From the NCBI RefSeq assembly GCF_036898095.1, contig NC_090767.1:25798449-25862448 (forward strand): a DNA stretch of 64,000 nucleotides, in the 5' to 3' direction. Position 1 is the stretch's first letter. Every line of letters begins with the position of its first letter. A program made the translations under genes and the position numbers. The notes beneath the pieces are model-generated. The model was not told where the DNA came from. It did no database searches and saw only the letters and a program-made list of their open reading frames with translations. Below, one piece after another: positions 20,824 to 30,579 of the stretch. Source of the stretch: Palaemon carinicauda (taxonomy: Eukaryota; Arthropoda; Malacostraca; Decapoda; Palaemonidae).

Positions 20824-21900
20824 CCCGGACGTCATGATCCCTATGGGACCTGCGGAACGGACGGACCTCCAGTGGTGGGTGACAGACGAGAACCTACGAA
20901 AAGGAGTGGATCTTCTCGTCCTTCCCCCGGATTTGATGCTGTTTTCGGACGCCTCAAAGAAAGGGTGGGGGGCCCACGTTCTGCACCACAGGACCTCAGG
21001 CCTGTGGTCAGAATCAGAAAAGTGCCTCCATATAAATCGTCTTAGAGATGAAGGCCGTTTTCTTGGCCCTTCAGCAGTTCCAACAATACCTGGCGGGTCA
21101 CTCTGTGGTGGTGATAAGCGACAACACCACAGTAGTGGCTTATATCAACAAGCAAGGAGGTACCTTTTCGAAGCAGCTATCCCATCTTGCAGTAGAGATA
21201 CTGAGATGGTCCGAAGTCCGCTCAATTCCACTATCGGCACGTTTCATTCCAGGCAAGAGGAATGTGCTCGCCGACAATCTGAGCAGAGCGTCTCAGATAG
21301 TGAGTACCGAGTGGTCTTTGGATCATCTAGTAGCCAACAAAGTCCTGACTTTGTGGGGTTCCCCGACTGTGGATCTGTTCGCGACAGCGCTGAACTTCAA
21401 GCTTCCACTCTACTGCTCCCCAGTCCCAGATCCCAAGGCGCTCTGGCAAGATGCCTTCCAACAACGGTGGGACAACATCGACGTGTACGCCTTTCCCCCG
21501 TTCTGTCTGATGAGGAGGGTGCTCAACAAGACCAGAGTATCAGTTAATCTTCCAATGACCCTCATAGCTCGGCTATGGCATCACACGGAATGGTTTCCGG
21601 ACCTTCTGCAACTCCTAACGGAACTTCCGAGAGAACTCCCTCCACGACACAATCTACTCAGACAACCACATGCTAACATCTTCCACAAAGCCGTAGCTTC
21701 GCTACGACTTCACGCATGGAGACTATCCAGCATCTCCTCGCTGAGAGAGGATTTTCGCAACAAGTTGCGATTAGGAAGTCTGGACATCTGCGAAAGTCAT
21801 CCGCATCTGTCTACCAGGCAAAGTGGAAAGTTTTCTGTGGTTGGTGTCGTGGAAGGGGTATCTCTCCACTCGATGCCACTATTCCAGCTAAGCGGAGTTC
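20824..21900 (+). pseudogene. RNase H plus DAM-like methyltransferase domain, type 1 copy 3
   Basis: RNase H degrades the RNA of the hybrid. It shows LMLFSDASKKGWGAHVL (first Asp), EMKAVFLALQQFQ-like sequence (Glu) and VVVISDNTTVVAYINKQGG (Asp). The frame shifts once near 21040. The next frame, 21048-22040, continues into TVDLFATALNFKLPLYC, DPKALWQDAFQQRW and VYAFPPFCLMRRVLNKT. That order resembles the phage-type adenine methyltransferase domain reported in DIRS1-like elements, with FPPF in the place of the NPPY-type motif. The assignment rests on that resemblance. The downstream part overlaps YR in another frame. Confidence 0.78.
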
Positions 21901-22790
21901 CTCGTGTATTTGCGGGAAGAAATGCGCCTTTCAGTCTCGGCGGTGAAAGGCTATCGCTCAGCCTTAAGTCTAGCCTTCAGGCTCAAAGGAATGGACTTTT
22001 CTTCCTCGCTGGAACTTTCCCTACTCATACGAGGTTATGAACTTACCTGCCCTCAGTCGGAAGTGAGACCTCCTCCATGGAACGTGGTTCGAGTTCTCAG
22101 GTCTCTTAAGAGACCTCCCTATGAACCATTACGCCAGGCTTCAGATCGCCACCTAACTTGGAAGACGGTGTTCCTACTAGCTTTGGCTTCGGCCAAACGA
22201 GTCTGTGAACTTCATGGTTTCTCATATGACATCGCCCATTCAAGGGGATGGGGGGAGGTAACGTTAAAATTCGTCCCTGAGTTTATGGGGGGAGGTAACG
22301 TTAAAATTTGTCCCTGAGTTTATTGCTAAGACACTGAATCCGGGGGTGCCGGACGCTCGGTTCGACCCCTTCCGGATTTTGAGTCTTCGTTCTGTAACAG
22401 ATGACCCAGACCATCTCTTACTGTGCCCAGTAAGGAGTCTGAGGCTATATCTCAAAAGAATGGCTGAAGTCCGTCCCCAGGTGCAAGCATTGTTAGCACT
22501 GGGAGGAATAAGAGGAGGGTCAACAAGAACACCATCTCCGTATGGATTCGTAGGGTGATCCATCTGTCCCTGAATCCAGACCCTCCTCCGTCACGTCGCC
22601 CTAGAGCACATGATGTCAGGGGCGTAGCTACGTCCCTGGCCTTCAAAAGAAATTTCTCAGTGACACAGGTTCTTCAAGCTGGGGTGTGGAAGCGTGATGA
22701 CCATCACAGCCCACTACCTGTACGACGTGACCCACAGGAGGCTCGATACGTTTTCTATTGTCCCTGTGGTGGCTGCACAACAGCTGGTTT
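21716..22790 (+). pseudogene. Tyrosine recombinase, type 1 copy 3
   Basis: The N-terminal frame METIQHLLAERGFSQQ, then KSSASVYQAKWKVFCGWC, runs to a frameshift at about 21890. The core continues LREEMRLSVSAVKGYRSALS, PPPWNVVRVLRSLKRPPYEP and KTVFLLALASAKRVCELHG (first Arg). A 37-bp tandem duplication at 22249-22322 shifts the frame again. RPRAHDVRGVATSLAF keeps HxxR. Near 22697 the block equivalent to KRQTTFTSHYLQ is altered (KRDDHHSPLP), so the Tyr codon is out of frame. Dead copy. Confidence 0.87.
22249..22322 (+). repeat. 37-bp tandem duplication in YR
   Basis: Two adjacent copies of a unit starting TGGGGGGAGGTAACGTTAAA, differing at one base (TTCGTCC versus TTTGTCC). The length is not a multiple of three, so it breaks the recombinase frame. 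Confidence 0.92.
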
Positions 22791-23280
22791 AAAACCTCAG
22801 GCTCCTTAGTGGACAAGTAGCAGAAGGTTGAGGGCATTGTTACCCGGTCTTAGTCTGCATGAATGAAAAGGTTTGTCTGGCCCTTATTCTTTTCTTCATC
22901 TTACCTTCTCTTGGGGAAAGCAGCATCCTGGGTTCTCTGCACAGCTGACCTCAAACCACTGCAGGTAAACCATGTTTCCTTGTGTTCCTAGTATTAAGCT
23001 AATACTGTCACGTGCCCATACCCTGACGAGGTGGTATTGGGAGAGTACTAGCCTAAAGTTTCCTTCTAAAGGACTACAGGTCAACTTCGTAGGACGAGTC
23101 ACACTTTATTATACCTTCACACACAGCTTGCGTAGGCTGCAGTCCTTGCGTAGCAAGGTTCTAGCGGGATGCAGGGACTCCTTATTGCTGAGTGCGAACA
23201 CACTCAAATATTGAGTCCCCGGGCAAAGCCAAAAGCCAGTACTGGCAGGGACTTTCCACCCTTCCTAATGGGTGAGTCAC
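22791..23280 (+). other. Non-coding 3' tail of type 1 copy 3
   Basis: Matches the tails at 496-970 and 18773-19265. No gene was seen. Confidence 0.7.
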
Positions 23281-23634
23281 CCCTATTAAATAGCGTGGTT
23301 TGTATGTCAGTTACAGAACAAATGACAAATTCGTAGATAATTTGTATTTTTCCTAACTGTACAAACCTTAGCTATTTAATCATACTTGCCCGCCAGCCCT
23401 ATCCCCCTTGAAGTCCTACCTCCAAGCAAAGTGAGCTCAAGGACAGGTGTGTGTGAGGGGGGGTTAGCAGGCTACCCTCTCTACCCCCCACTAACTAGTG
23501 GTGGGGTAGTAAACCCTCGTTAAAATTCTAATGGCTCGTCATTTCAGCTACGCCGAAAGTAATAACCCCTATTAAATAGCTAAGGTTTGTATAGATAGGA
23601 AAAATACAAAATATCTACGAATTTGTCATTTTTA
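23281..23634 (+). repeat. ICR and right ITR, type 1 copy 3
   Basis: Same structure as 971-1322. Left-end complement ends GTTACAGAAC at about 23310. The right-end complement 23318-23375 pairs with 23575-23634. Outer end reads CGAATTTGTCATTTTT. Confidence 0.82.
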
Positions 23635-23984
23635 ATTGCAGAAAGTTCCAGAGTAAGTTTGACATCTTAGTAATACAACAGTTTATTCTTAAAAAGTTGT
23701 TGTAATAGAAGAGTACAGCAATAATTTCTTCAATTTAGATGCACAGACATCCCTATTAACGTACATAATCACTCGTCTATTAGCACTTCCTTGTCTCTAC
23801 TCGCCCATAACCACACGTTTGAGTGTAGATAGTCGTCTGTGCCTGGACTGAATGATGAAAGAGAATGAATATATCAGCAGACCCAGTTGGGGGTTCTTCC
23901 ACAATGGGATGTTTCGGTGTCGTTCTTGGGACAATTGTAGAGTTTTGTGTGATTTGTTTTGATTGAATAGTTTCGTAGTAAAAA
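23635..23984. other. Unique AT-rich DNA, nothing recognised
   Basis: About 350 bp after the right end of type 1 copy 3. No motif or repeat family was recognised. Confidence 0.5.
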
Positions 23985-24290
23985 TTGTCATCATCACCTC
24001 CTACACCTGTTAATGCAAAGGGCCTCAGTTAGATTTTGCCAGTCGTCTCTATCTTGAGCTTTTAATTCAATACTGTACTTCTCCATTCATCATCATCTGC
24101 TTCACGCTTCATAGTCCCCAGCCATGTAGACTGGGTCTTCCAACTCTTCTAGTGCCTCGTGTAGCCCAGCTGAACGTTTGGTGAACTATAATCTCTCTTG
24201 TGGAGTGCAAAGAGCATGCCCAAACCCTGTCCATCTATCTGCCCCTCATCATGACCTCATCCACATGTGGTACTTGAGTAGAATGTGGCA
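23985..24290 (-). pseudogene. LINE reverse transcriptase C-terminal remnant
   Basis: On the minus strand the reading resembles the end of endonuclease-type LINE polyproteins: GHALCTPQERL, then RRVGRP-like sequence, TWLGTMKREADDDEW and AQDRDDWQNLTEAL. This is the familiar tail (WxGHVLR..., GRPxxTW, DRxxWR) of such ORF2 proteins. Stops and frame changes are present. It is a different LINE group from the one at 5256-6903, which has RNase H. Confidence 0.65.
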
Positions 24291-24421
24291 TGAAGAGGCA
24301 AAACCTGATGAATGGGAGTTAGGAGTGTTGGTGAAAGTGGCAAAAGAAGGAGACCTGACTGATGACAATATCAATAGAAATTCATTAATACTAAATTGAT
24401 TTTTTTGTTTCTCATTTCCAG

Positions 24422-24550
24422 AACACAGCGAAGGTGTACAGTAGTCATGTCCGATGGATTGGTCATCCACGAAGACGGGAAGGAGAAGCTTATCATCGTG
24501 ACGGCCGCTACTGCCATGGCCGCCTGTTGGATCGTTTGCCCTGTAACAGG
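24422..24550 (+). CDS. ELP2: ELP2-like gene, internal exon 1 (first in window)
   Basis: ELP2 is the WD40-propeller subunit of Elongator, which modifies wobble uridines of tRNA. The acceptor is TTTCCAG before AACACAG; the donor is ACAG then gtactg. Read in the frame that joins the next exon it gives SDGLVIHEDGKEKLIIVTAA, matching the start of a WD repeat in known ELP2 proteins. The first codons fit better in another frame (HSEGV), which would need one base more near 24438. That base is either truly lost or a sequence error. Residues expected at the repeat end (a xRxW motif) are also altered. This could be a decaying copy. Confidence 0.6.
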
Positions 24551-25598
24551 TACTGTTGTGAAATTAGAGTTATACAATCAAGGCTCCTAATTCCATGAAA
24601 ATTTCATTACAGGTATACTGTATGTTTTATAATTATGTACGTGTTTAAAACAAGGACCTGTGATGTATCGTATCAAAAGACCAGATCCCTGCTGCATCTG
24701 AGAAGCCAACAGCGACTGTATTCAATAAATGAAATATCGGTCCAATGTGTTATGGGGTTGAGGCATTTGTTATATTTGTAACTGAGGTTTTTCAGCCGTC
24801 AGAATTTCTCGCATCGCCAAAGGGAGTATTGCATAGAGTACAAGTTTAGCTGTGGCTGGACTCTATAGGGTTTATAAGAAGCATTTCACTTCATCCATAC
24901 AGTTCTCAGCTATGATGGATTGATTGATTGATTGAATGAGAGTTTTCTGGCATCCTGACATCTAAGGTCATTAATGCCGTTCTCAGCTATGTTGTCCTTT
25001 TCCTTTCACTTTTTATCCATTCCACTTTGGGCTTTTCCATTATAGCTGTTTGTAAACAAATCCTTATGGGGCAGGTGAGTGAGAATTTTGTAATGTCATT
25101 GGATGTATTTTTCACTGTATTTTACTCCTGAAATCTGATGTAAGCAGGCTTACTCAAAAAAGTTATGGATGAATTTGATGAAAATTTCAAGACATGTTAG
25201 AAATGGGATAACTTAGAAGGTACTATATTTACCCTGTGATCGTATTCACCATCCTGATCCAAGAGTTTTTTTCCTAAAGGATTCTTAACTATTGCGAGAT
25301 TGGACCAAATTGGAAATTCTTGCTTATTACTCGAGTAAAGCACAGTATACTCGGTAGAAACTTTTAAGCATTAAGCCATCGTAAGGTCTAGCAATCGCTA
25401 CGTTATGGTTCTGATATTATATTATTCCGGACCTGCAGATCCAGGATGGGAACATGTAAATAGAGATCTAGTGAAGATCGAGATGGTGTGATAGAGGGAA
25501 TCGAGGTCTGTGCTCTCTGAGTGCTCATTTTACTTGTTTTTAATGTTTTTGTTGATAGTACGTATTTTGCCTTTTGTTAATTCAATGCACTTCTTCAG
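24551..25598 (+). other. Intron of ELP2-like gene
   Basis: Bounded by gtactg and ttcttcag. It contains a 64-bp LINE remnant at 24915-24978; the rest shows nothing recognised. Confidence 0.6.
24915..24978 (-). mobile_element. Extremely truncated LINE copy with target-site duplication
   Basis: On the minus strand the sequence ends CTTAGATGTCAGGATGCCAG followed by AATCAATCAATC, the same 3' tail as the LINE at 6850-6903. A 13-bp direct repeat, GTTCTCAGCTATG, flanks it at 24902-24914 and 24979-24991. The whole insertion is 64 bp. Confidence 0.85.
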
Positions 25599-25820
25599 GT
25601 GAAAGAGAAGGCAGGAAGACATTCCGCCTCCCGAGACGCACGTTTATCACGAGCCTCCTCCCAGTGAAGGTTGAAGAGGCCAAGCATCCGCTGCTTCTGT
25701 GCGGCGATCACGACAGCCGAATACGCATATTCACACGCGAGAGTTTAGGCGACTATTTTCCAGAAGCGGTTCTTAACGGTCACGAAGACTGGGTGACTTC
25801 GCTGGACATTACGCGAGAAG
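25599..25820 (+). CDS. ELP2: ELP2-like gene, internal exon 2
   Basis: Acceptor ttcttcag, donor gttag; phase 1 on both sides, joining cleanly to exon 1 (VTG then EREG) and exon 3. It encodes GEREGRKTFRLPRRTF, then HPLLLCGDHDSRIRIFTRES and LNGHEDWVTSLDITRE. The run CGxxDxRIxIF followed by GHEDW is the signature order seen in ELP2 between two WD repeats. No stop is present. It is the best conserved of the three exons. Confidence 0.8.
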
Positions 25821-26540
25821 GTTAGTTTCCGAGATCTTATTTACTTGATTCAGGACCTTGTATTGTTTACCTTTTATATTGTATGTTACAGAGGGGTGAG
25901 ATGTCCAGAGGAAGGAAAAGAAATGGGGATGGTTTGGAGCTGCAATGAAGGAAGATCAAGAAATGAGTCAGACGTAGTGTGACGAGAGACCCGTAGGAAT
26001 TGCCAAACATAATAATGAAGTGAAGGAAATGTAATCTAAACCAGATGGGAATTGAGGCAGAAAATACTTCAGACTGTGTAAAGTGGCTACCACGCCTTTT
26101 GAATTGAGTAAAGAGAATATTTAATGCAAAAACTAAATATTCAGGGAATGAAAAATCATTGTTAGATTATGAATTCATTACCTCTGCCAATGAGTTTATA
26201 AAATGACCAGCATTTATTAATTTATTTATTTATACGTTTGTTTGTTGTCTGTTAGCAAGATTATGTTCAAACGTCTTGCTTGATTTCCACCAACTTTGAA
26301 CCACTGATAGGTATTATTATGCTTTGGATGAACCCATTGAATTTTGAAGGTGAACCACAGCAAGATCACAATTCTAGTTATGATTGTTATTATATATAGA
26401 CAGTAGATTATACAAAAGGTCAACTTATGAAAAAGGGAAAGGTTGGTCCCTAGACTTGAATGAAATGTTGGAAATATTCAGGTAGCTCTTTTTACTTGTT
26501 TTGAGAATGCATTTTGAGCATAAATATTATTACCTTTCAG
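25821..26540 (+). other. Intron of ELP2-like gene
   Basis: 720 bp bounded by gttag and ttacctttcag. Mostly AT-rich; a TTTATTTATTTAT stretch at about 26218-26235 is the only simple repeat. No gene was seen. Confidence 0.6.
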
Positions 26541-26804
26541 ATAATGGCGGATTATTGCTTTCCAGCGGTCCGAAGGACTCCTCCGTTCGTGTCTGGAAAG
26601 TCTGGGTGCTGGAGAAAGGAGACGATGTGAAGGATGCGGAAGACAGGGAACACAAAGTTCTGAGGCTGCGCAGCGTCGTGTTCCGAGTCAAACCGAGCTC
26701 CTCCAGCGACAAGGACGTGACGATATCTGTGTTGCTCGATACTATCTTAGCTGGTCATGGAGGCTTGAGATCAGAAGTGCCTTGGGCTGGTCCAATGATC
26801 AAAG
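26541..26804 (+). CDS. ELP2: ELP2-like gene, internal exon 3
   Basis: Acceptor acctttcag, donor AAAG then gtgagt. The split codon with exon 2 gives TREDNGG. The exon reads LLLSSGPKDSSVRVWKVWVL (a complete WD-repeat end), an acidic linker, and SVLLDTILAGHGG, matching the ELP2 order of WD repeat, charged linker and LDTVLAGHE. After LAGH a conserved Trp is expected but Leu is read. No later ELP2 exon was found: downstream lies a DIRS left-end stub, then more than 20 kb of repeats. Confidence 0.75.
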
Positions 26805-26866
26805 GTGAGTAGTGTATCATTTGGTGTTCTGTGTTGATAGAATCCAAGTGGTCATGATAATATACT

Positions 26867-27130
26867 TTTGTTCCGTAACTGAAATACAAACCACACTATT
26901 TAATATGGGTATTACTTTCGGCGTAGCTGAAATGACGAGCCATTAGAATTTTAACGAGGGTTTACTACCCCCCCCCCCCCCCTCACACACCTGTGTGCTG
27001 AGCTCACTTTACTATCGGCTCGGGTGGTAGCCGGATGTGTCCGCTTTCACCCTCGCCTCTTTGACAGCCATTAATGCTTTTGTTTTTGTTTTACTTACTT
27101 TTTCTTATACTTGTAATATATATATAAACA
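26867..27130 (+). mobile_element. Left-end stub of DIRS type 1
   Basis: Begins TTTGTTCCGTAACTGAAATA and continues through the leader (TTCGGCGTAGCTGAAATGAC, then a C run and CTCACACACC). It is cut off about 260 bp in, and another type 1 left end starts at 27149. The two leaders have clearly diverged, so it is not a simple recent duplication. Confidence 0.8.
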
Positions 27131-27148
27131 TTCTTTATGTTTATGTAT

Positions 27149-27440
27149 ATTTGTTCTGTAACTGAAATACAAACCACGCTATTTACATAGGGTTTACTTT
27201 CGGCGTAGCTGAAATGACGAGCCATTAGATTTTAACGAGGGTTAAACTACTCCCGCGCTAGTTAGCACGGGGGTAGGGGAGGGGTAGCTAGCTACCCCTC
27301 CCCCTCCACACACTGGTGAGCTGCTTCACTTCACTTCACTTTTGACTCGGACGATGTACTGACGTTTCTGTCCCATCCTCGCATATTGGCAGCCTTAATT
27401 TGTTTGCTTTTTCTTCCAGTGTGTGTTTGTTTGAAGCTGG
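27149..27440 (+). repeat. Left ITR and leader, type 1 copy 4
   Basis: Starts TTTGTTCTGTAACTGAAATA; matches the ICR complements at 971-1010 and 23281-23315. The part 27190-27300 is the inverse of the right ITR interior. A pyrimidine tract with CCAG lies at 27410-27419, shortly before the gag ATG at 27463; a leader splice acceptor is possible but unproven. Confidence 0.78.
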
Positions 27441-29487
27441 CCTCTACCTTTGCTTTCCACCATGCAGAAAGGCCCTGGACTTCACGATCGCCCCCGTGGA
27501 ACTTTTATGTCGGCGATCGAGACAGACCCTCACACCCTTTGCCCGCAGTGTCGAGGTCAACGGTGTAGTAGTGATAATCTGTGTATGGAATGTTGGGAGT
27601 GGCCTACCTCCCAGTGGGAGAGGTTTGTGCGGCGGCGTAAGAAGAGTTCTAAGAGAGACCGTTCTTCCCCCCAGGGGAAGGAAGGCTCCAAGGACTCTTT
27701 TTTCCATTGCCCGAACCTCCTCCGAAGCTCCCACTCGTTCGGTCTCTCGTGAGAGGCCGCCGAGTGGTAGCGTAGGCCCTTCTTTTGTTTCCTGAACTCG
27801 GTGTGTGGGAGAGGGCGTTGCTTCCCATACCGAGGCAGCTCCCCCTCCTCCTCCGGGGGAGGATATTATTGATTTTGTAGATTACGACCAAACTGTGTCT
27901 AATGATGATCTTTTCCAGCTTTGGGCTTCCTTGGGGCTTAAGGACTCACCCTCCAAGGAAGCCCTGTTTGATCTGATCTAGTTGGGGGCAGCTGTCTAAC
28001 AGTTGCCGGTAATACCAGAGGTAGATCCCCTGGCTATTGACGACGTTGTTGTGACAGAGGCGTCCGACGGGTCGGGTCAAACCCCTGCTGCTACTGTAGG
28101 TGTTGCTGCTGAAGGCCCAGGTTCCCCTTCCGAAAATCTTTAAAGGGGGAAGCTGGGTCCAATAGTCTCTCCTGCGAGTGTTGCTCCCCCTTGGGGGAGT
28201 GCACTAACAGAGACTCCTCTTCGGAGGACCGACGATGCTGATACCCTGCCACGAGGTCGTCTTCGCCGTAAGGCTCGCCCTCCTCTTTGTCGCCGAGGCC
28301 TTCCTTCTCCTTACAAGGGAGTCAAGAGGCGCCTCCTCTTCATGTCGTCATCCTCGTCGTCCCCTGTGAAGGACTCTTCTCATCAGGAACAGACCATAGC
28401 AGTAACTCCTCTGGACCTCTCTGCTGATCGTTCGCGATCTCCTGCGCCTGCCAGATCTTCCTTGCCTACGCAAGCACCTGTCCCTTCGGGGCAGAAGGGC
28501 CTCTCTCACAATGTGTGTGAGGCCCTTCCGCGCCAGGTTTCACCTGCGCGCCCTTCAGTAGCGCGCAAGCGCCTCCGCTCTCCTGATGGCCAGCGCCCAC
28601 CTGCTCGTCAGCGCTCTCCTGCTCGCCAGCGCTCTCCTGATCTCCAGCGTTCTCCTGATCTCCAACGCGCCCCTGTTCGCCAGCGCTCTCCTGCTCGTCA
28701 GCGCTCTCCTGCTCGCCAGCTTTCACCTGCTTGCTAGCGCTCTCCTGCTCAGCGCTCACCTGCGCGCATGCGCACTTCAGCCCCTGCTGCGCGTCTTGCG
28801 CGTCAACAGTCTCCTGAGCGCCGTCAAACTCCGGCGCATCAGCGCTCTACGGCCCGCCCAGTTCCTGATACGCGCCCAGCGCGCCAACGTTCGCCCGCGC
28901 GCCCACGATCTTGGGATCTGGGCACAGGCAAGGACATTGTTCCTTAGCCTCGCCAGCGTTCCCCAACGCGTCGACTACCGCCTGCGCTCCAGTCTCCAGC
29001 GCGCACTTAAGTGCATACGCGCCCACGAGCCAGCTCCTGAGCCCGCCCACGAGACTTCACCTTCGAGACCATCAGCCACGGCGCGCCATCCTACGCGTCA
29101 GCGATCTCCTACGCGCCAGCGTTCCCCTACGTGCCCGCGCGATCCTTCGTCTGCGCGCGAACGCTCACCAACGCGCCCACGCGTATGATCGCCACAGGGC
29201 TCCGACTCACCCACGAGCCAAGTCACCTGTGCGCGGTCGGTCACCCACGCGTTCCACTCGTCATCGATCACCAACGCGCCGTCGCTCGCTAACGCGCCAT
29301 CGTTCACCAACACGCCATCACTCGCCAACGCGCTTGATCTCGCCTAGGCTCCATCATTCACCTACGCGCCATCATTCTCCTGATTGCCAGCGATCACCCA
29401 GGCACTCGCGCTCACCTGTGCATTCGCGCACACCTTCGCCTGCGCGCCAAGTCAACAGCGCCCCCGCATCTCCGCGCGCGACTTTGC

Positions 29488-29935
29488 ACCCACGCGCGAC
29501 CCAGCACCCACGCGCGACCCAGCACCCACGCGCGACCCAGCACCCACGCGCGACCCAGCACCCACGCGCGACCCAGCACCCACGCGCGACCCAGCACCCA
29601 CGCGCGACCCAGCACCCACGCGCGACCCAGCACCCACGCGCGACCCAGCACCCACGCGCGACCCAGCACCCACGCGCGACCCAGCACCCACGCGCGACCC
29701 AGCACCCACGCGCGACCCAGCACCCACGCGCGACCCAGCACCCACGCGCGACCCAGCACCCACGCGCGACCCAGCACCCACGCGCGACCCAGCACCCACG
29801 CGCGACCCAGCACCCACGCGCGACCCAGCACCCACGCGCGACCCAGCACCCACGCGCGACCCAGCACCCACGCGCGACCCAGCACCCACGCGCGACCCAG
29901 CACCCACGCGCGACCCAGCACCCACGCGCGACCCC
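29488..29935 (+). repeat. 18-bp tandem array inside gag, type 1 copy 4
   Basis: About 24 nearly identical copies of ACGCGCGACCCAGCACCC. The unit is a multiple of three (ATQHPR in the upstream gag frame, TRDPAP in the downstream one) and contains no stop in several frames on either strand. Downstream, at 29936-30045, lie three diverged ATTCTGCCATCGCGCGAGCG-like motifs, which resemble the unit of the giant array at 10160-14635. Confidence 0.95.
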
Positions 29936-30323
29936 GCGATTCTGCCATCGCGCGAGCGCCAGCTCGACCCGGTAATTCTGCAACCGCGCGAACGCCAGCG
30001 CGAACCAGCGATCCTACCATCACGCGACCCCCAGCGTGATTCCCGCTGGGTTCCGCAGCGCGCCCAGCCTTGCGAGGTACCGGGGCCGTGTACTTCCAGA
30101 TCGTCCTCGCGATCACCATCGCGGAAGCGCTGAGCACGCGCCCAGGAGCAGGAAGAGTCATCGGAGAGGTCCGGACAACATTCTTCTTCCCTTTCTTCTT
30201 TTCAGGCAGGCCCTGTAGTATCCACTCCGAAGGACCAACTGATCCCCTTCCCTCCAGCGGGGGTCGCTGACACTGCGTCAGTCAGTCGCCAGCCTTGGTT
30301 CGGGTCTCTGATGAAAGCGGTGC

Positions 30324-30579
30324 TGCAGGCTATGAAGCCAGCCCTCGCAGATCTGTGACTGAAACTAAAGGCTCCCTCGCCCCCACTGAAGAGAAGGAGA
30401 GGAGTGGATTTCGTGGTGACTTCTCCCAGGGTTAAGCTGGCTCCCAAGAGATGCAGGCTATGAAGCCAGCCCTCGCAGATCTGGGACTGAAACCAAAGGC
30501 TCCCTCGCCCCCACTGAAGAGAAGGAGAGGAGTGGATTTCGCGGTGACTTCTCCCAGGATTAAGCTGACTCCCAAGAGG
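30324..30579 (+). repeat. 128-bp tandem duplication in gag
   Basis: Two adjacent copies starting TGCAGGCTATGAAGCCAGCC, at 30324 and 30452, differing at several positions (CTGTGACTGA versus CTGGGACTGA). Not a multiple of three; the first copy also holds an in-frame stop. Confidence 0.9.

Larger units (their letters stand above)
19971..23634 (+). mobile_element. DIRS-like retrotransposon type 1, copy 3 (no gag)
   Basis: Starts abruptly just upstream of RT (GCTAGGATTGGCAGTCCCCC, also at 16337 and 31879) and runs through RT, RNase H, methyltransferase-like domain, YR, tail, ICR and right ITR. The 5' half is absent. Its genes have few lesions apart from one deletion and two frameshifts. Confidence 0.85.

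Noticed and set aside
29412..30161. 249-residue minus-strand frame (GRAWVL repeats)
   Set aside because: Complement of the 18-bp gag array; no independent evidence for a gene.
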